A DNA stretch of 54,086 bases from Granulosicoccus sp. Lineage in GTDB: Bacteria > Pseudomonadota > Gammaproteobacteria > Granulosicoccales > Granulosicoccaceae. Below the pieces are notes generated by a model. It had not been told where the DNA came from. It searched no databases and saw only the letters and a program-made list of their open reading frames with translations. The position numbers and the translations under genes were made by a program. This document shows positions 17,504 through 25,935 of the stretch, in pieces (the stretch's first letter is position 1; each line of letters begins with the position of its first letter). The stretch covers positions 1 through 54,086 of the forward strand of contig JALZVU010000303.1 in the NCBI GenBank assembly GCA_023301795.1, written 5' to 3'.

Positions 17504-18409
17504 TTACCGCACAGGCTTCTGACCCGTTTTAAAAAACGCCGCAACCTCTGCGGCAGCCGGGATACTGGGGGTGGCGCCTTGCTTTGTCACAGACAATGCC
17601 GCAGCTGCACACGCTTGCCCAAGGGATTTTTCGTCATCATGGCCCTGCATGAGCGCCGCCAGATAATAGCCCACAAATGTATCTCCAGCACCGGTTGTAT
17701 CAACAGCTGTAACGCTGAAAGCTTCTGCTTTTACCTGCCGCCCGTCTTTGTACATGAGAGCACCCTTTGAGCCCAGCGTCAGCACCAGGCGAGTGTCAGG
17801 GTAACGTTTTCCGAGTACGACAAGCGCCGCATTCAGATCGTCTACGCCTGCCAGACTGGCAGCCTCTGTTTCATTGACAATGATCACTTCACAACGTTCC
17901 AATGGCAGATTCATCATGTCTTTTGTCATTGGCGCTGGATTAAAGACTATGCGCAGCTGATGGCTTTGCGCCAGTGAAAAGGCCTCGTTCAACCCGTTAC
18001 ATTCATTTTGCATCAACAACCAATCACCTACTGACGCCTGAGCCAGCTCTTTCGCAAGCTCATCTCCCGTGAATGTCTGATTGGCGCCGCCGTGTAAGAT
18101 AATCGAGTTTTCGCCGGCATCATCGACCTGAATAATGGCATGGCCGCTGGCGTCATCGATCAGGGTGACCGCCGACACATCCACACCCGCTTGTGCGAGC
18201 TGCTCACGCGCCCAACTATCCTTGCGGCTTAATTTGCCTACGTGTCTGACATTGCAGCCCGCTCTGGCCAACGCCACTGACTGATTGGCGCCTTTACCGC
18301 CGAGCACCGTGTTCATAGAGGTACTGGACAAGGTTTCGCCCGCAGCCACAAGGTGTGGCACGCGATAAACGATGTCGATGTTTACCGAACCAAAATTGAA
18401 AACCTGCAT
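17504..18409 (-). CDS. rbsK: Ribokinase (PfkB family)
   Basis: A 301-residue PfkB-family sugar kinase, most like ribokinase, which converts ribose to ribose 5-phosphate. The N-terminal signature GGKGANQSVALARAG and the C-terminal DTTGAGDTFVGYYL with the catalytic Asp are both intact. The frame extends to 18472, but the ATG at 18409 begins MQVFNFGSVNIDIVYRV, the usual start of the fold, so I use it. Context with the nucleoside hydrolase supports ribose salvage. Related kinases of other sugars are possible but less likely. Confidence 0.87.
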   Translation of the reverse strand: MQVFNFGSVNIDIVYRVPHLVAAGETLSSTSMNTVLGGKGANQSVALARAGCNVRHVGKLSRKDSWAREQLAQAGVDVSAVTLIDDASGHAIIQVDDAGENSIILHGGANQTFTGDELAKELAQASVGDWLLMQNECNGLNEAFSLAQSHQLRIVFNPAPMTKDMMNLPLERCEVIIVNETEAASLAGVDDLNAALVVLGKRYPDTRLVLTLGSKGALMYKDGRQVKAEAFSVTAVDTTGAGDTFVGYYLAALMQGHDDEKSLGQACAAAALSVTKQGATPSIPAAAEVAAFFKTGQKPVR

Positions 18410-18537
18410 AATTGCGCCAGTAGCTAAGCCTTGCCCCAGTGTAGCAGCGACAAGGGATTCTGGAGACTGCAAGCCCCTTGCAAACTCGGACTATACTGGC
18501 GGCAGATCCATATCCTCCCACCTTCGTACACTGCCGC

Positions 18538-18789
18538 ATGAAACTTGACATCGCATCGCCCTGCCGCGGTATTTGTAAAATCGACGAATCCTCACAACTG
18601 TGCGGGGGCTGCCTGCGCTCGATTGACGAGATCACGCGGTGGAGCAGGCTGGATGATGATCAGAAATTGTCCGTGCTTTCTGCCTGCCTCGATCGGCAGT
18701 CCATTCTTGGACAGGCCCCTAGCGATAGTCCGGCGGAGGTATCGAGTACGTCGCTGTCGCGTGAGCAACCGGCTGGGAAAGCCCAGTAG
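18538..18789 (+). CDS. DUF1289 small cysteine-rich protein
   Basis: An 83-residue protein of the DUF1289 family, with the C-x3-C...C-x2-C pattern (SPCRGICKID, then LCGGCLRS) that probably binds a metal, followed by the conserved EITRW motif. The start at 18538 (ATG AAA CTT) is chosen over an upstream in-frame start because family members begin just before SPC. The 3' end runs 71 bp into the convergent thioesterase gene. Function of the family is unknown. Confidence 0.82.
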   Translation: MKLDIASPCRGICKIDESSQLCGGCLRSIDEITRWSRLDDDQKLSVLSACLDRQSILGQAPSDSPAEVSSTSLSREQPAGKAQ

Positions 18790-19243
18790 CCTCGCTGTAG
18801 AGTACCGCCTCCCCCACCGCCAGTCGCTTGCCTAATTTGAGCATACTGGCTCGCGCTAGAACGTCACCCGGGGCGGGTTTACGCAGAAAATTAATTGAAA
18901 GCTGAGTAGTCACCGCCAACTCCACCGGGCCAATGCGGGACAGCACCAACGCGTATACGGCAGCGTCTGCCAGGCCCATCATGATCGGCCCTGCCACCGT
19001 TCCCCCGGGACGCAGGAAGCGTTCATCGTAGATCGAACGCAGCAGCACGTGATCAGGCTCGAAAGCATCCACGGCCAACCCCATAAGCTGTGCGAATGGT
19101 AGGCGTTCATCGAGTATTTGCCTGAACCCATCCGCGTCAAGCAACAACCGGGGCTGATCGCTATCAACCTCAGGCGGCGAATCAGGCTGCAAGTCTGGCG
19201 ACGAATTTGGCGGCGAATTTGGCGGCAAGGGTGTTGAATTCAT
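18719..19243 (-). CDS. PaaI-like hotdog thioesterase
   Basis: A 174-residue hotdog-fold acyl-CoA thioesterase of the PaaI/YiiD-like type. The core motif GGTVAGPIMMGLADAAVY near residue 85 carries the acidic residue in the usual catalytic position. The N-terminal 35 residues are a Pro/Ser-rich tail (PPNSPPNSSPDLQPDSPP) encoded by imperfect GGCGGCGAATTT repeats at about 19190-19230; this is not part of the fold. The ATG at 19243 is preferred to a GTG at 19285, but the start is uncertain. The substrate is unknown; neighbours suggest acyl-CoA metabolism. Confidence 0.82.
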   Translation of the reverse strand: MNSTPLPPNSPPNSSPDLQPDSPPEVDSDQPRLLLDADGFRQILDERLPFAQLMGLAVDAFEPDHVLLRSIYDERFLRPGGTVAGPIMMGLADAAVYALVLSRIGPVELAVTTQLSINFLRKPAPGDVLARASMLKLGKRLAVGEAVLYSEATGLSQPVAHATATYSIPPPDYR

Positions 19244-19376
19244 GGCGTGCAGGTTTTCAGTATTCGACGACGTAGAGGCTAACACTGCTCAAGCTGAAAC
19301 TGGCGCCAACACGGCTCAAGTGGCAACATAGGCCAATCAAAAGGCACTGTCACGGCGACAGGACCCGCAACAGACC

Positions 19377-20180
19377 ATGAACACAAAGGTTGCAACCATG
19401 ACACAACAGGCTCCAATTCTACTGAGCGAACTTAACGACGAGGGCGTGTTGACACTTACTCTCAATCGTCCTGAGCAGTTCAATGCGTTAAGCGACGCTA
19501 TGCTAGACGCACTTCGAGACGCTGTAGAGCGCATTGATGAATCAGTCAAAGTCGTGGTTATAGCCTCGAACGGCAAGGCATTCTGTGCAGGCCACGATCT
19601 CAAGGAGATGCGCTCACACATTGATGAAGCCTGGCAACGCGCTTTGTTCCAAAAATGCAGCGCCTTTATGCAATCGCTGGTAAACCTGCCCATGCCTGTG
19701 ATCGCCAAAGTGCACGGAATCGCTGCGGCCGCCGGCTGTCAGCTGGTTGCCAATTGCGACTTGGCCATTGCAGCAGAGCATTGCACTTTCGGCGTATCAG
19801 GAATCAATCTGGGGTTATTCTGCAGTACACCTTCGGTTGCGCTATCACGTAACGTATCGCGTAAACGCGCTTTCCAAATGCTGATGACCGGCGACTTCAT
19901 CGATGCGCCTACCGCTGTTGATTGGGGCCTGATAAATGAGAGCGTAGCGCCTGAGCTTCTCGATGATGCCGTGCTTGTATTGTGCGAGAAAATTTGCGCG
20001 AAATCACGTGTTGCAGTATCCACTGGGAAAACGTTGTTTTATCAGCAAATCAACATGCCATTGAACGAAGCCTACGAACTTGCAGGCACTACTATGGCGT
20101 GCAACATGTTGGCAGATGATGTGAGCGAAGGAATTGATGCTTTCTTTGACAAACGAGCGCCACAATGGACCGACCAGTAA
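19377..20180 (+). CDS. Enoyl-CoA hydratase/isomerase family protein (ECHDC3-like)
   Basis: A 267-residue crotonase-fold protein. The oxyanion-hole segments are present (AFCAGHDLKEMRS near 68-80 and HGIAAAAGCQLVANCDLA near 113-130), and GLFCSTPSVALSRNVSRK places it with the ECHDC3-like subfamily. The two Glu residues that act in enoyl-CoA hydratase (rat E144 and E164) are Gln122 and Gly142 here, with the same 20-residue spacing, so normal hydratase activity is doubtful. The start at 19377 is used; the in-frame ATG at 19398 is an alternative. It converges on the c-di-GMP gene with only 15 bp between stops. Confidence 0.88.
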   Translation: MNTKVATMTQQAPILLSELNDEGVLTLTLNRPEQFNALSDAMLDALRDAVERIDESVKVVVIASNGKAFCAGHDLKEMRSHIDEAWQRALFQKCSAFMQSLVNLPMPVIAKVHGIAAAAGCQLVANCDLAIAAEHCTFGVSGINLGLFCSTPSVALSRNVSRKRAFQMLMTGDFIDAPTAVDWGLINESVAPELLDDAVLVLCEKICAKSRVAVSTGKTLFYQQINMPLNEAYELAGTTMACNMLADDVSEGIDAFFDKRAPQWTDQ

Positions 20181-20195
20181 GCAGGTCGGAACACT

Positions 20196-22385
20196 CTAAA
20201 ATTGCGCTACTCGCTTGTATTTCATATCGTGGAAGCCTGTAAGCCACTCGATAAATTCAACGCCTTCCAACGGTGCGCTAAACAGATATCCCTGACCCTC
20301 ATTACAATCCAAGTGTTGCAGTATTTCGAACTGCTGCGCTGTTTCAACACCTTCTGCGACCACCGTCAGATTCAGGTTATGACTAAGGGTAATTATTGCA
20401 GACACAATGGCGACGTCGCCGGAGTCTGTGTACAGCTCATCAACAAAACTCTTGTCTATCTTAAGCTTGTCCACTGGCAGGCGTTTCAGATAACTGAGCG
20501 ATGAAAAACCTGTCCCGAAATCATCGATGGCAACCTGAACTCCCAATGCCTTCAGGTTACGCAATGTCGTTATGCCGACATCAACATCTTTAAGTAACAG
20601 ATGCTCAGTAATTTCAACCTCAAGATAGCTTGGGTTCAGCCCGCTGAAGCTTAACGCTTCATTGATATCTTCGATCATGTTACTGCGTGTAAACTGAACA
20701 GCAGAACAGTTTACGGCAATATTCAAAGGCTTCAGACCCTCATCTATCCAATCCTGCATCTGTTTGGCTGCCATTCTCATGACCCAGCGGCCCAACGGCA
20801 AAATCAGCCCTGTCTCTTCTGCTAATGGAATGAAATCTGCTGGGCTGATTTCGCCATTTTCCGGATGCTGCCATCTGACAAGCGCTTCCACGCCAGTAAC
20901 CTGCCCGGTGGTAAAACAGATTTTGGGCTGGTAAACAATGGTGAGGTCTTCATTTTCAATTGCAGCTTTTAATTCACCCTCCATAGAGAATCGTGCAAGT
21001 GCTTGTTCATGGATGTCGCGCGAGTAAAATTGATAGCCATTCCTGCCAGATTCTTTTGCGTGATACATGGCGATGTCTGCGCTTTTCATAAGCTCATCAC
21101 TATTTTCACCATCGGCTGGATAGACACTAATGCCAATCGTGGTAGTTACCTCTACGCTGTGCTCGCCAAGAATGTACGGCTCACTCACCGTTTGTGCAAT
21201 ACGTTCAGCAACTCTTGCAGCATCTTCTGCTCTGGCTACCTGCCCCAGCAACACCACAAATTCATCGCCGCCCAGCCTCGCTACTGTGTACTGAGAACCC
21301 GGCTCATCCAGACGCACACTCACTACATCAGACTCTCGCACTACACGTGTCAGGCGTATTGCCACCTGCTTTAGCAGATCATCTCCAGCATCATGACCCA
21401 AGGTGTCATTCACTTGTTTGAAATGATCCAGATCAAGAAACAACAGCGCAAACTTTGTTTTATTGCGCGACGCAAGTTGCAATGTGTAGTGCAATTGCTC
21501 TTGAAGCTGCGCACGATTGGGTAGTCCGGTGATCAGATCATAGTAGGCAAGATTATGTATTTGTTTTTGAGCATCGATCCGTTCAGTAATGTCCTGAATG
21601 GTGCCCAGCATTTGAGTGCATTCACCCTGTTCGTTATAGTGGGGCTCAGCTTCAAGACGGATTCTGCGCAGCGAGTTGTCCACACCTGACCGAACAGAAA
21701 ATTCACTGTTGAACGCAATGCGTTGCTCCACCGCTTCGTCAGCAAGCAATCTCACGTTATGCCGGTCACCCTCTTCGATGTGACATATCATGTCCAACCA
21801 CCGAGTTATCGGTTGATCGTCAGATAACCCTAGAATGCAAGCAAAACCACGTGAGCCGCTCATGTGATGGGTAGTGAGATTCCACTCCCAGTTTCCAAGT
21901 TTTGCAATGCGTTGTGCGTTGTCAAGTTTTGCCTGACTGAAACGCAAGGCATCATCTCTGCGCTTTGAACGCAGCATGTATTGCACCCGATTAGGCAATA
22001 TATGAAAGTTGACGGGCTTGGTGAGAAAGTCAGTGGCGCCCAGATCGTAGGCTCGGTTAATTGATTCCAGATCATCAAGACCTGTAATCATCAGAATCGG
22101 CACATATTCACCACCGGGTAAAGAACGCACCCCTTCTATTGCGTCAAAGCCATCCATCACAGGCATGACAGCGTCCATGATGATCAAGTCAGGCTCGTGC
22201 TGCTTAAAACTATCAATAGCCTCGATACCGTTCTCTGCATGAAGCACATCAAAGCCTGCATTTTGCAATGCTCTTTCGGCCACTTTCAAACTGGCAACAT
22301 CGTCATCGACATGCAATACCACGGGACGATCCCGCATGCAGCTGGGTACTAGCATGCGAGTCAATTGTGAAGATGAGTCGCTCAT
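20196..22385 (-). CDS. REC-PAS-GGDEF-EAL response regulator
   Basis: A 729-residue cytoplasmic signalling protein. The domains are a receiver (~20-140; phosphoacceptor Asp in LIIMDAVMP, acidic DDD pocket and the Lys in LTKPV), a PAS_3-like domain (~160-270), GGDEF (~275-450; intact RLGGDEFVVLL) and EAL (~460-715; intact EALVRW, DDFGTGFSS and VAEGVE). It may therefore both make and break cyclic di-GMP under phosphorelay control. No histidine kinase is adjacent. The ATG at 22385 is chosen because the longer frame overlaps the upstream membrane-protein gene and the protein begins naturally just before the receiver. Confidence 0.92.
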   Translation of the reverse strand: MSDSSSQLTRMLVPSCMRDRPVVLHVDDDVASLKVAERALQNAGFDVLHAENGIEAIDSFKQHEPDLIIMDAVMPVMDGFDAIEGVRSLPGGEYVPILMITGLDDLESINRAYDLGATDFLTKPVNFHILPNRVQYMLRSKRRDDALRFSQAKLDNAQRIAKLGNWEWNLTTHHMSGSRGFACILGLSDDQPITRWLDMICHIEEGDRHNVRLLADEAVEQRIAFNSEFSVRSGVDNSLRRIRLEAEPHYNEQGECTQMLGTIQDITERIDAQKQIHNLAYYDLITGLPNRAQLQEQLHYTLQLASRNKTKFALLFLDLDHFKQVNDTLGHDAGDDLLKQVAIRLTRVVRESDVVSVRLDEPGSQYTVARLGGDEFVVLLGQVARAEDAARVAERIAQTVSEPYILGEHSVEVTTTIGISVYPADGENSDELMKSADIAMYHAKESGRNGYQFYSRDIHEQALARFSMEGELKAAIENEDLTIVYQPKICFTTGQVTGVEALVRWQHPENGEISPADFIPLAEETGLILPLGRWVMRMAAKQMQDWIDEGLKPLNIAVNCSAVQFTRSNMIEDINEALSFSGLNPSYLEVEITEHLLLKDVDVGITTLRNLKALGVQVAIDDFGTGFSSLSYLKRLPVDKLKIDKSFVDELYTDSGDVAIVSAIITLSHNLNLTVVAEGVETAQQFEILQHLDCNEGQGYLFSAPLEGVEFIEWLTGFHDMKYKRVAQF

Positions 22386-22413
22386 CAGGCAATTTTCGCC
22401 AGGATGTACACGT

Positions 22414-22803
22414 TCATCGACTGCGCCCCGGTTTACCATCATCCGGATGCCACTTCCCCAAGCCCTTGATGTTTGAGGAAGACTGGTCTTTGCCAAACTG
22501 GGCGTACTGTTGCGTTAGTTCGGATTTCAATGCATCCAGTCGTACGATGGAGGCATCTAGCGTCGGCTCGTAAACGTCAGAGGCCGAAGGTGTATCTTGG
22601 CGCAAATGCTCTGCTGGATGAACCGCGTAGGTAAATTCTGCAGCCACACGCGCCTCGTTCACCCAGAACAAGAGGGATATGCTCATGATCAATGCCGCAT
22701 ACACGGCGTATAACTGAGGACTTTGCAGGATCATGTAACCCCACATCAGCAACAGATACAAACCTGCTGCCATCAACACCCTCATAGTGGGCGAACTTTT
22801 CAA
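22414..22803 (-). CDS. Small two-helix membrane protein, unknown
   Basis: A 129-residue protein with two close hydrophobic helices (about residues 8-26 and 30-47), then a soluble C-terminal tail rich in charged residues. I do not recognise a family. The TTG start at 22803 is supported by GAGAAG upstream; the ATG at 22785 is an alternative but lacks a clear ribosome binding site. It lies 28 bp upstream of the REC-GGDEF-EAL gene on the same strand, so they may share a transcript. Confidence 0.6.
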   Translation of the reverse strand: MKSSPTMRVLMAAGLYLLLMWGYMILQSPQLYAVYAALIMSISLLFWVNEARVAAEFTYAVHPAEHLRQDTPSASDVYEPTLDASIVRLDALKSELTQQYAQFGKDQSSSNIKGLGKWHPDDGKPGRSR

Positions 22804-22917
22804 CGTCTACTTCTCTAACCAAGGTCTCATGACTCGTATCGACGCAGGCACTAACAACTTGACCTGACAGGTACTCTAAACTGCAGGCACGCTCCCAGCA
22901 TCGAGGGGGTTATGAAC

Positions 22918-24135
22918 TCACACCAGCTTCTGCTCTTGCCACAAAGCGATCTGCGCCTCATCAGCATTCAGCCAATCGCGTAGCACCTCGACCGTGTGAG
23001 CCCCCAACTCAGGGCCTGCCCAATCGTTACGTGTGGCACTGGCAGATAATTTTGGATGCACAGCAGACACTGTTCGCATCTCACCCCCAACCTCTACTTG
23101 CTCAAAGACGCCGCGTGCCTTGAATTGCTCATCATTAACGATGTCTGCAATCGAGTTCACAGGTCCAGCAGGTACGTCAGCATCGTCGAGCACCCTCAAT
23201 GCCTCGACTGAGCATACCGATTCACTCCATGCGGCCAGTACCTCATCAATCATTGGTTCGTGCTCTACACGCCCACGATTATCAGCCAGACGGAAGTCCG
23301 ATGCCATATCCGGTTGTCCGATAGCACGCATCAATCGCTGGAATATGGAATCTCCATTTCCCCCAATCACGATGAAACGACCATCGCTACAACGGTAGGT
23401 GTTGGTGGGTACGATACCGGTTACTGTTGAACCTGACGGCTCTCTGACCACCCCACCGCCTGCAAATTCAGGTAACACTCCCTCCATCATGTTAAACACC
23501 GACTCCATGATCGAGACATCCACACTTTGGCCTGTGCCACCGGGGCGCATACGTGCCACCAGCGCTAACAATACGCCCATGGCAGCGTGCATACCCGCAA
23601 TGGAATCACCCAGACTCAGATTCATGCGAACCGGTTTCTCGCCAGGGTGGCCATTCAGGTAGCGGAGTCCCGCCACAGCTTCACAAGCAGAAGCAAAACC
23701 AGGTTTACTAGCGTATGGACCGTCCTGCCCGTAGCCTGAGACGCGTGTATAGATGAGTTGAGGGTGTGACGTTGCAAACACTTCAGGACCGAGACCCCAG
23801 GTCTCCATGCGCCCTGGGCGAAAATTCTCAAGCACCACATCGCTTTGCATGATCAGATCTCTGGCGATATCGCAGCCAGCAGGTTTAGACAGATCCAGTG
23901 TCAGCGATTTCTTGTTTCTGGCAATACTGCGCCACCAGTACGAAGTGCCTTCGGCGTCCAGCGCTCGCCAGCTACGCAACGGATCACCTCGCCCCGGAGG
24001 CTCTATCTTCACAACATCAGCGCCATAGGCCGCTAACAATTGTCCCGCAAACGGTCCAGCAATAAGTTGCCCCATCTCCAGGACTCGTATCCCGGACAGC
24101 GGCAGGTTATTATCAAGCGCATTGTGTTTGTTCAT
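22918..24135 (-). CDS. Class-III CoA-transferase (CaiB/BaiF family)
   Basis: A 405-residue family-III CoA-transferase, which moves CoA between carboxylic acids. Conserved blocks include GPFAGQLLAAYGADVVKIEPPGRGDP, NKKSLTLDLS, VLENFRPGRMETWGLG and SGYGQDGPYA; the catalytic Asp is probably that of SLGDSIAGMHAAMG. Its gene is divergent from an acyl-CoA ligase gene, 59 bp apart, which suggests shared regulation and a linked carboxylic-acid activation route. The substrate pair cannot be inferred. Confidence 0.92.
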   Translation of the reverse strand: MNKHNALDNNLPLSGIRVLEMGQLIAGPFAGQLLAAYGADVVKIEPPGRGDPLRSWRALDAEGTSYWWRSIARNKKSLTLDLSKPAGCDIARDLIMQSDVVLENFRPGRMETWGLGPEVFATSHPQLIYTRVSGYGQDGPYASKPGFASACEAVAGLRYLNGHPGEKPVRMNLSLGDSIAGMHAAMGVLLALVARMRPGGTGQSVDVSIMESVFNMMEGVLPEFAGGGVVREPSGSTVTGIVPTNTYRCSDGRFIVIGGNGDSIFQRLMRAIGQPDMASDFRLADNRGRVEHEPMIDEVLAAWSESVCSVEALRVLDDADVPAGPVNSIADIVNDEQFKARGVFEQVEVGGEMRTVSAVHPKLSASATRNDWAGPELGAHTVEVLRDWLNADEAQIALWQEQKLV

Positions 24136-24152
24136 GTCTTCACTAGGGTTAT

Positions 24153-24170
24153 CTACACTGGAAAATGTAG
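24153..24170. promoter_or_regulatory. Short inverted repeat in divergent intergenic region
   Basis: CTACA and TGTAG form 5-bp perfect arms with an 8-bp spacer, in the 59 bp between the divergent CoA-transferase and acyl-CoA ligase genes. This is a suitable position for an operator that controls both. The arms are short and may occur by chance. No regulator gene is adjacent. Confidence 0.3.
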
Positions 24171-24194
24171 TGTCAGCGACGAGGAGTTTAATCC

Positions 24195-25877
24195 ATGAGT
24201 AATTATCACCCTACAGTGCCAACATCGCACCAACCGGGAGACGGTGAGGTGGAGTTACCGGCATCGGTGGCGAATTACACACCGCTGACGCCGTTAAGTT
24301 ATCTCAAACGCGCTAACGATGTTTACCCACAACGAACGGCTGTTATTCATGGTGATCGGCAATTAAGCTGGCGCCAGGTCTATCAACGTTGTCAGGTAGC
24401 GGCTGGTCGGCTGCATGCCATGGGAGTAGAAAAAGGCGATGTGGTATCGGTGATCGCCCCCAATATCCCAGCGTTGTTTGAATTGCATTACAGCGTACCG
24501 ATGTGTGGCGCTATTCTCAACGCAATAAACACGCGCCTGGAGCCTGCCACCGTCCGCGACATCATCGAACACAGTGGTGCGCGCGTGCTGCTGGTCGATA
24601 AAGAATCAACAACAGTAGTGTGCGAAGCGCTTTTAGGGCTTGCCAATCCGCCAAAACTGATCGCCATCGATGATGATGAGGCCGACGGTGAGCTTATCGT
24701 ATCAGCCGAATACGAATCATTTGTTGATCCAGAATTCAGCAGTACCGAACTGCCTGCTATTGATGCGCAATGGCGATGGGCGATGCCTGCCGATGAGTGG
24801 CAATCCATTTCATTAAACTACACGTCTGGCACAACGGGCAAACCAAAAGGTGTGGTTTACCATCATCGCGGCGCCGCCCTAGCGGCCATGTCCAACCTTA
24901 CCGGATGGAACATGGGTGCCTACCCTGTCTATTTGTGGACGCTACCTATGTTTCACTGTAACGGCTGGTGCTATCCGTGGGCTTTAGCGATTAACGGTGG
25001 CACCAGTGTGTGCTTACGAGCCATCAACGCCAAGAGTATCTACGAAAAGATCGATCGGCACGGTGTTACCCATTTTTGCGGTGCGCCTATTATTCTGAAC
25101 TTTCTGATCAATGCCGATGAGGAGCACATCAGACCTCTAAAGCATACGGTAGAGATCATGACAGCTGCGGCACCACCTCCGCCAAAAGTGCTGTCCAGTA
25201 TAGAATCACTCGGCTTTCATATCACCCACACCTATGGTCTGACAGAAACCTACGGTCCTGCCGTGATGTGCGTGTGGCAAAGCGAATGGGATGACTTGGC
25301 TGAGGATGAACGGGCACGATTGAAGTCTCGCCAGGGAGTGCGCTATCAGATGCTGGACGAGCTTGATGTACTGGATCCAGACACCCTTGAACCTGTAGCA
25401 CGTGATGGAAAAACGATTGGTGAAGTTATGTTTCGCGGCAATATCGTGATGCGTGGATATTTTCAAAACCCCGAGGCTAATAGTGAAGCTTTTCGCGGAG
25501 GCTGGTTTCATAGCGGTGACCTGGCGATCATTGATCCAGACGGCTATTTGCGTATTCTGGACAGATCCAAGGACATCATTATTTCAGGCGGTGAGAATAT
25601 CTCATCCATCGAAATCGAAGATGCTCTCTACGCTCATCCTGCAGTGTTAGAGGCGGCAGTAGCTGCTCGACCGGATGACAAATGGGGAGAGACGCCGTGC
25701 GCCTTTGTTGCACTAAAGAAGGGGCGTAGCGCAACTGAACAAGAACTGATCAGTTGGTGTCGCGAAAAACTGGCGCATTTCAAATGCCCTAAAACTATAG
25801 TTTTTCGCGATTTACCCAAAACATCGACGGGCAAGATTCAAAAATTTATATTGCGAGAATGGGCTAATAATTTGTAA
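24195..25877 (+). CDS. Acyl-CoA synthetase (AMP-forming)
   Basis: A 560-residue ANL-superfamily acyl-CoA ligase that activates a carboxylic acid through an acyl-adenylate. Seen are the P-loop-like YTSGTTGKPKGVVYHHRG, HTYGLTETYGP, WFHSGDLAIIDPDGY, the hinge ILDRSKDIIISGGENIS, and the C-terminal catalytic Lys in TSTGKIQK. The N-terminal layout (ANYTPLTPLSYLKRANDVYP) is that of the medium/short-chain acyl-CoA ligase group that also includes DmdB-like enzymes; the exact substrate is unknown. A GAGGAG ribosome binding site precedes the ATG. Confidence 0.93.
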   Translation: MSNYHPTVPTSHQPGDGEVELPASVANYTPLTPLSYLKRANDVYPQRTAVIHGDRQLSWRQVYQRCQVAAGRLHAMGVEKGDVVSVIAPNIPALFELHYSVPMCGAILNAINTRLEPATVRDIIEHSGARVLLVDKESTTVVCEALLGLANPPKLIAIDDDEADGELIVSAEYESFVDPEFSSTELPAIDAQWRWAMPADEWQSISLNYTSGTTGKPKGVVYHHRGAALAAMSNLTGWNMGAYPVYLWTLPMFHCNGWCYPWALAINGGTSVCLRAINAKSIYEKIDRHGVTHFCGAPIILNFLINADEEHIRPLKHTVEIMTAAAPPPPKVLSSIESLGFHITHTYGLTETYGPAVMCVWQSEWDDLAEDERARLKSRQGVRYQMLDELDVLDPDTLEPVARDGKTIGEVMFRGNIVMRGYFQNPEANSEAFRGGWFHSGDLAIIDPDGYLRILDRSKDIIISGGENISSIEIEDALYAHPAVLEAAVAARPDDKWGETPCAFVALKKGRSATEQELISWCREKLAHFKCPKTIVFRDLPKTSTGKIQKFILREWANNL

Positions 25878-25886
25878 AGCGCTAAC

Positions 25887-25926
25887 CGCTAGCACTGACA
25901 GCCAACAAAGGCCATCAGCACTAGCG
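25887..25926. terminator. Imperfect hairpin between convergent genes
   Basis: Arms CGCTAG-CA-CTGA-CA-GCC (25887-25903) and GGC-CA-TCAG-CA-CTAGCG (25910-25926) pair in three blocks separated by CA/CA internal mismatches, with a 6-nt loop. It lies between the stops of the acyl-CoA ligase (+) and GH16 (-) genes, so a bidirectional transcription-end role is plausible, though no strong T-run follows on either strand. Confidence 0.45.
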
Positions 25927-25935
25927 TCTCAAGCA

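Noticed and set aside
19190-19230. GGCGGCGAATTT-type repeats considered as a mobile-element or CRISPR trace
   Set aside because: They simply code the Pro/Ser-rich tail of the thioesterase; too short and without spacers.
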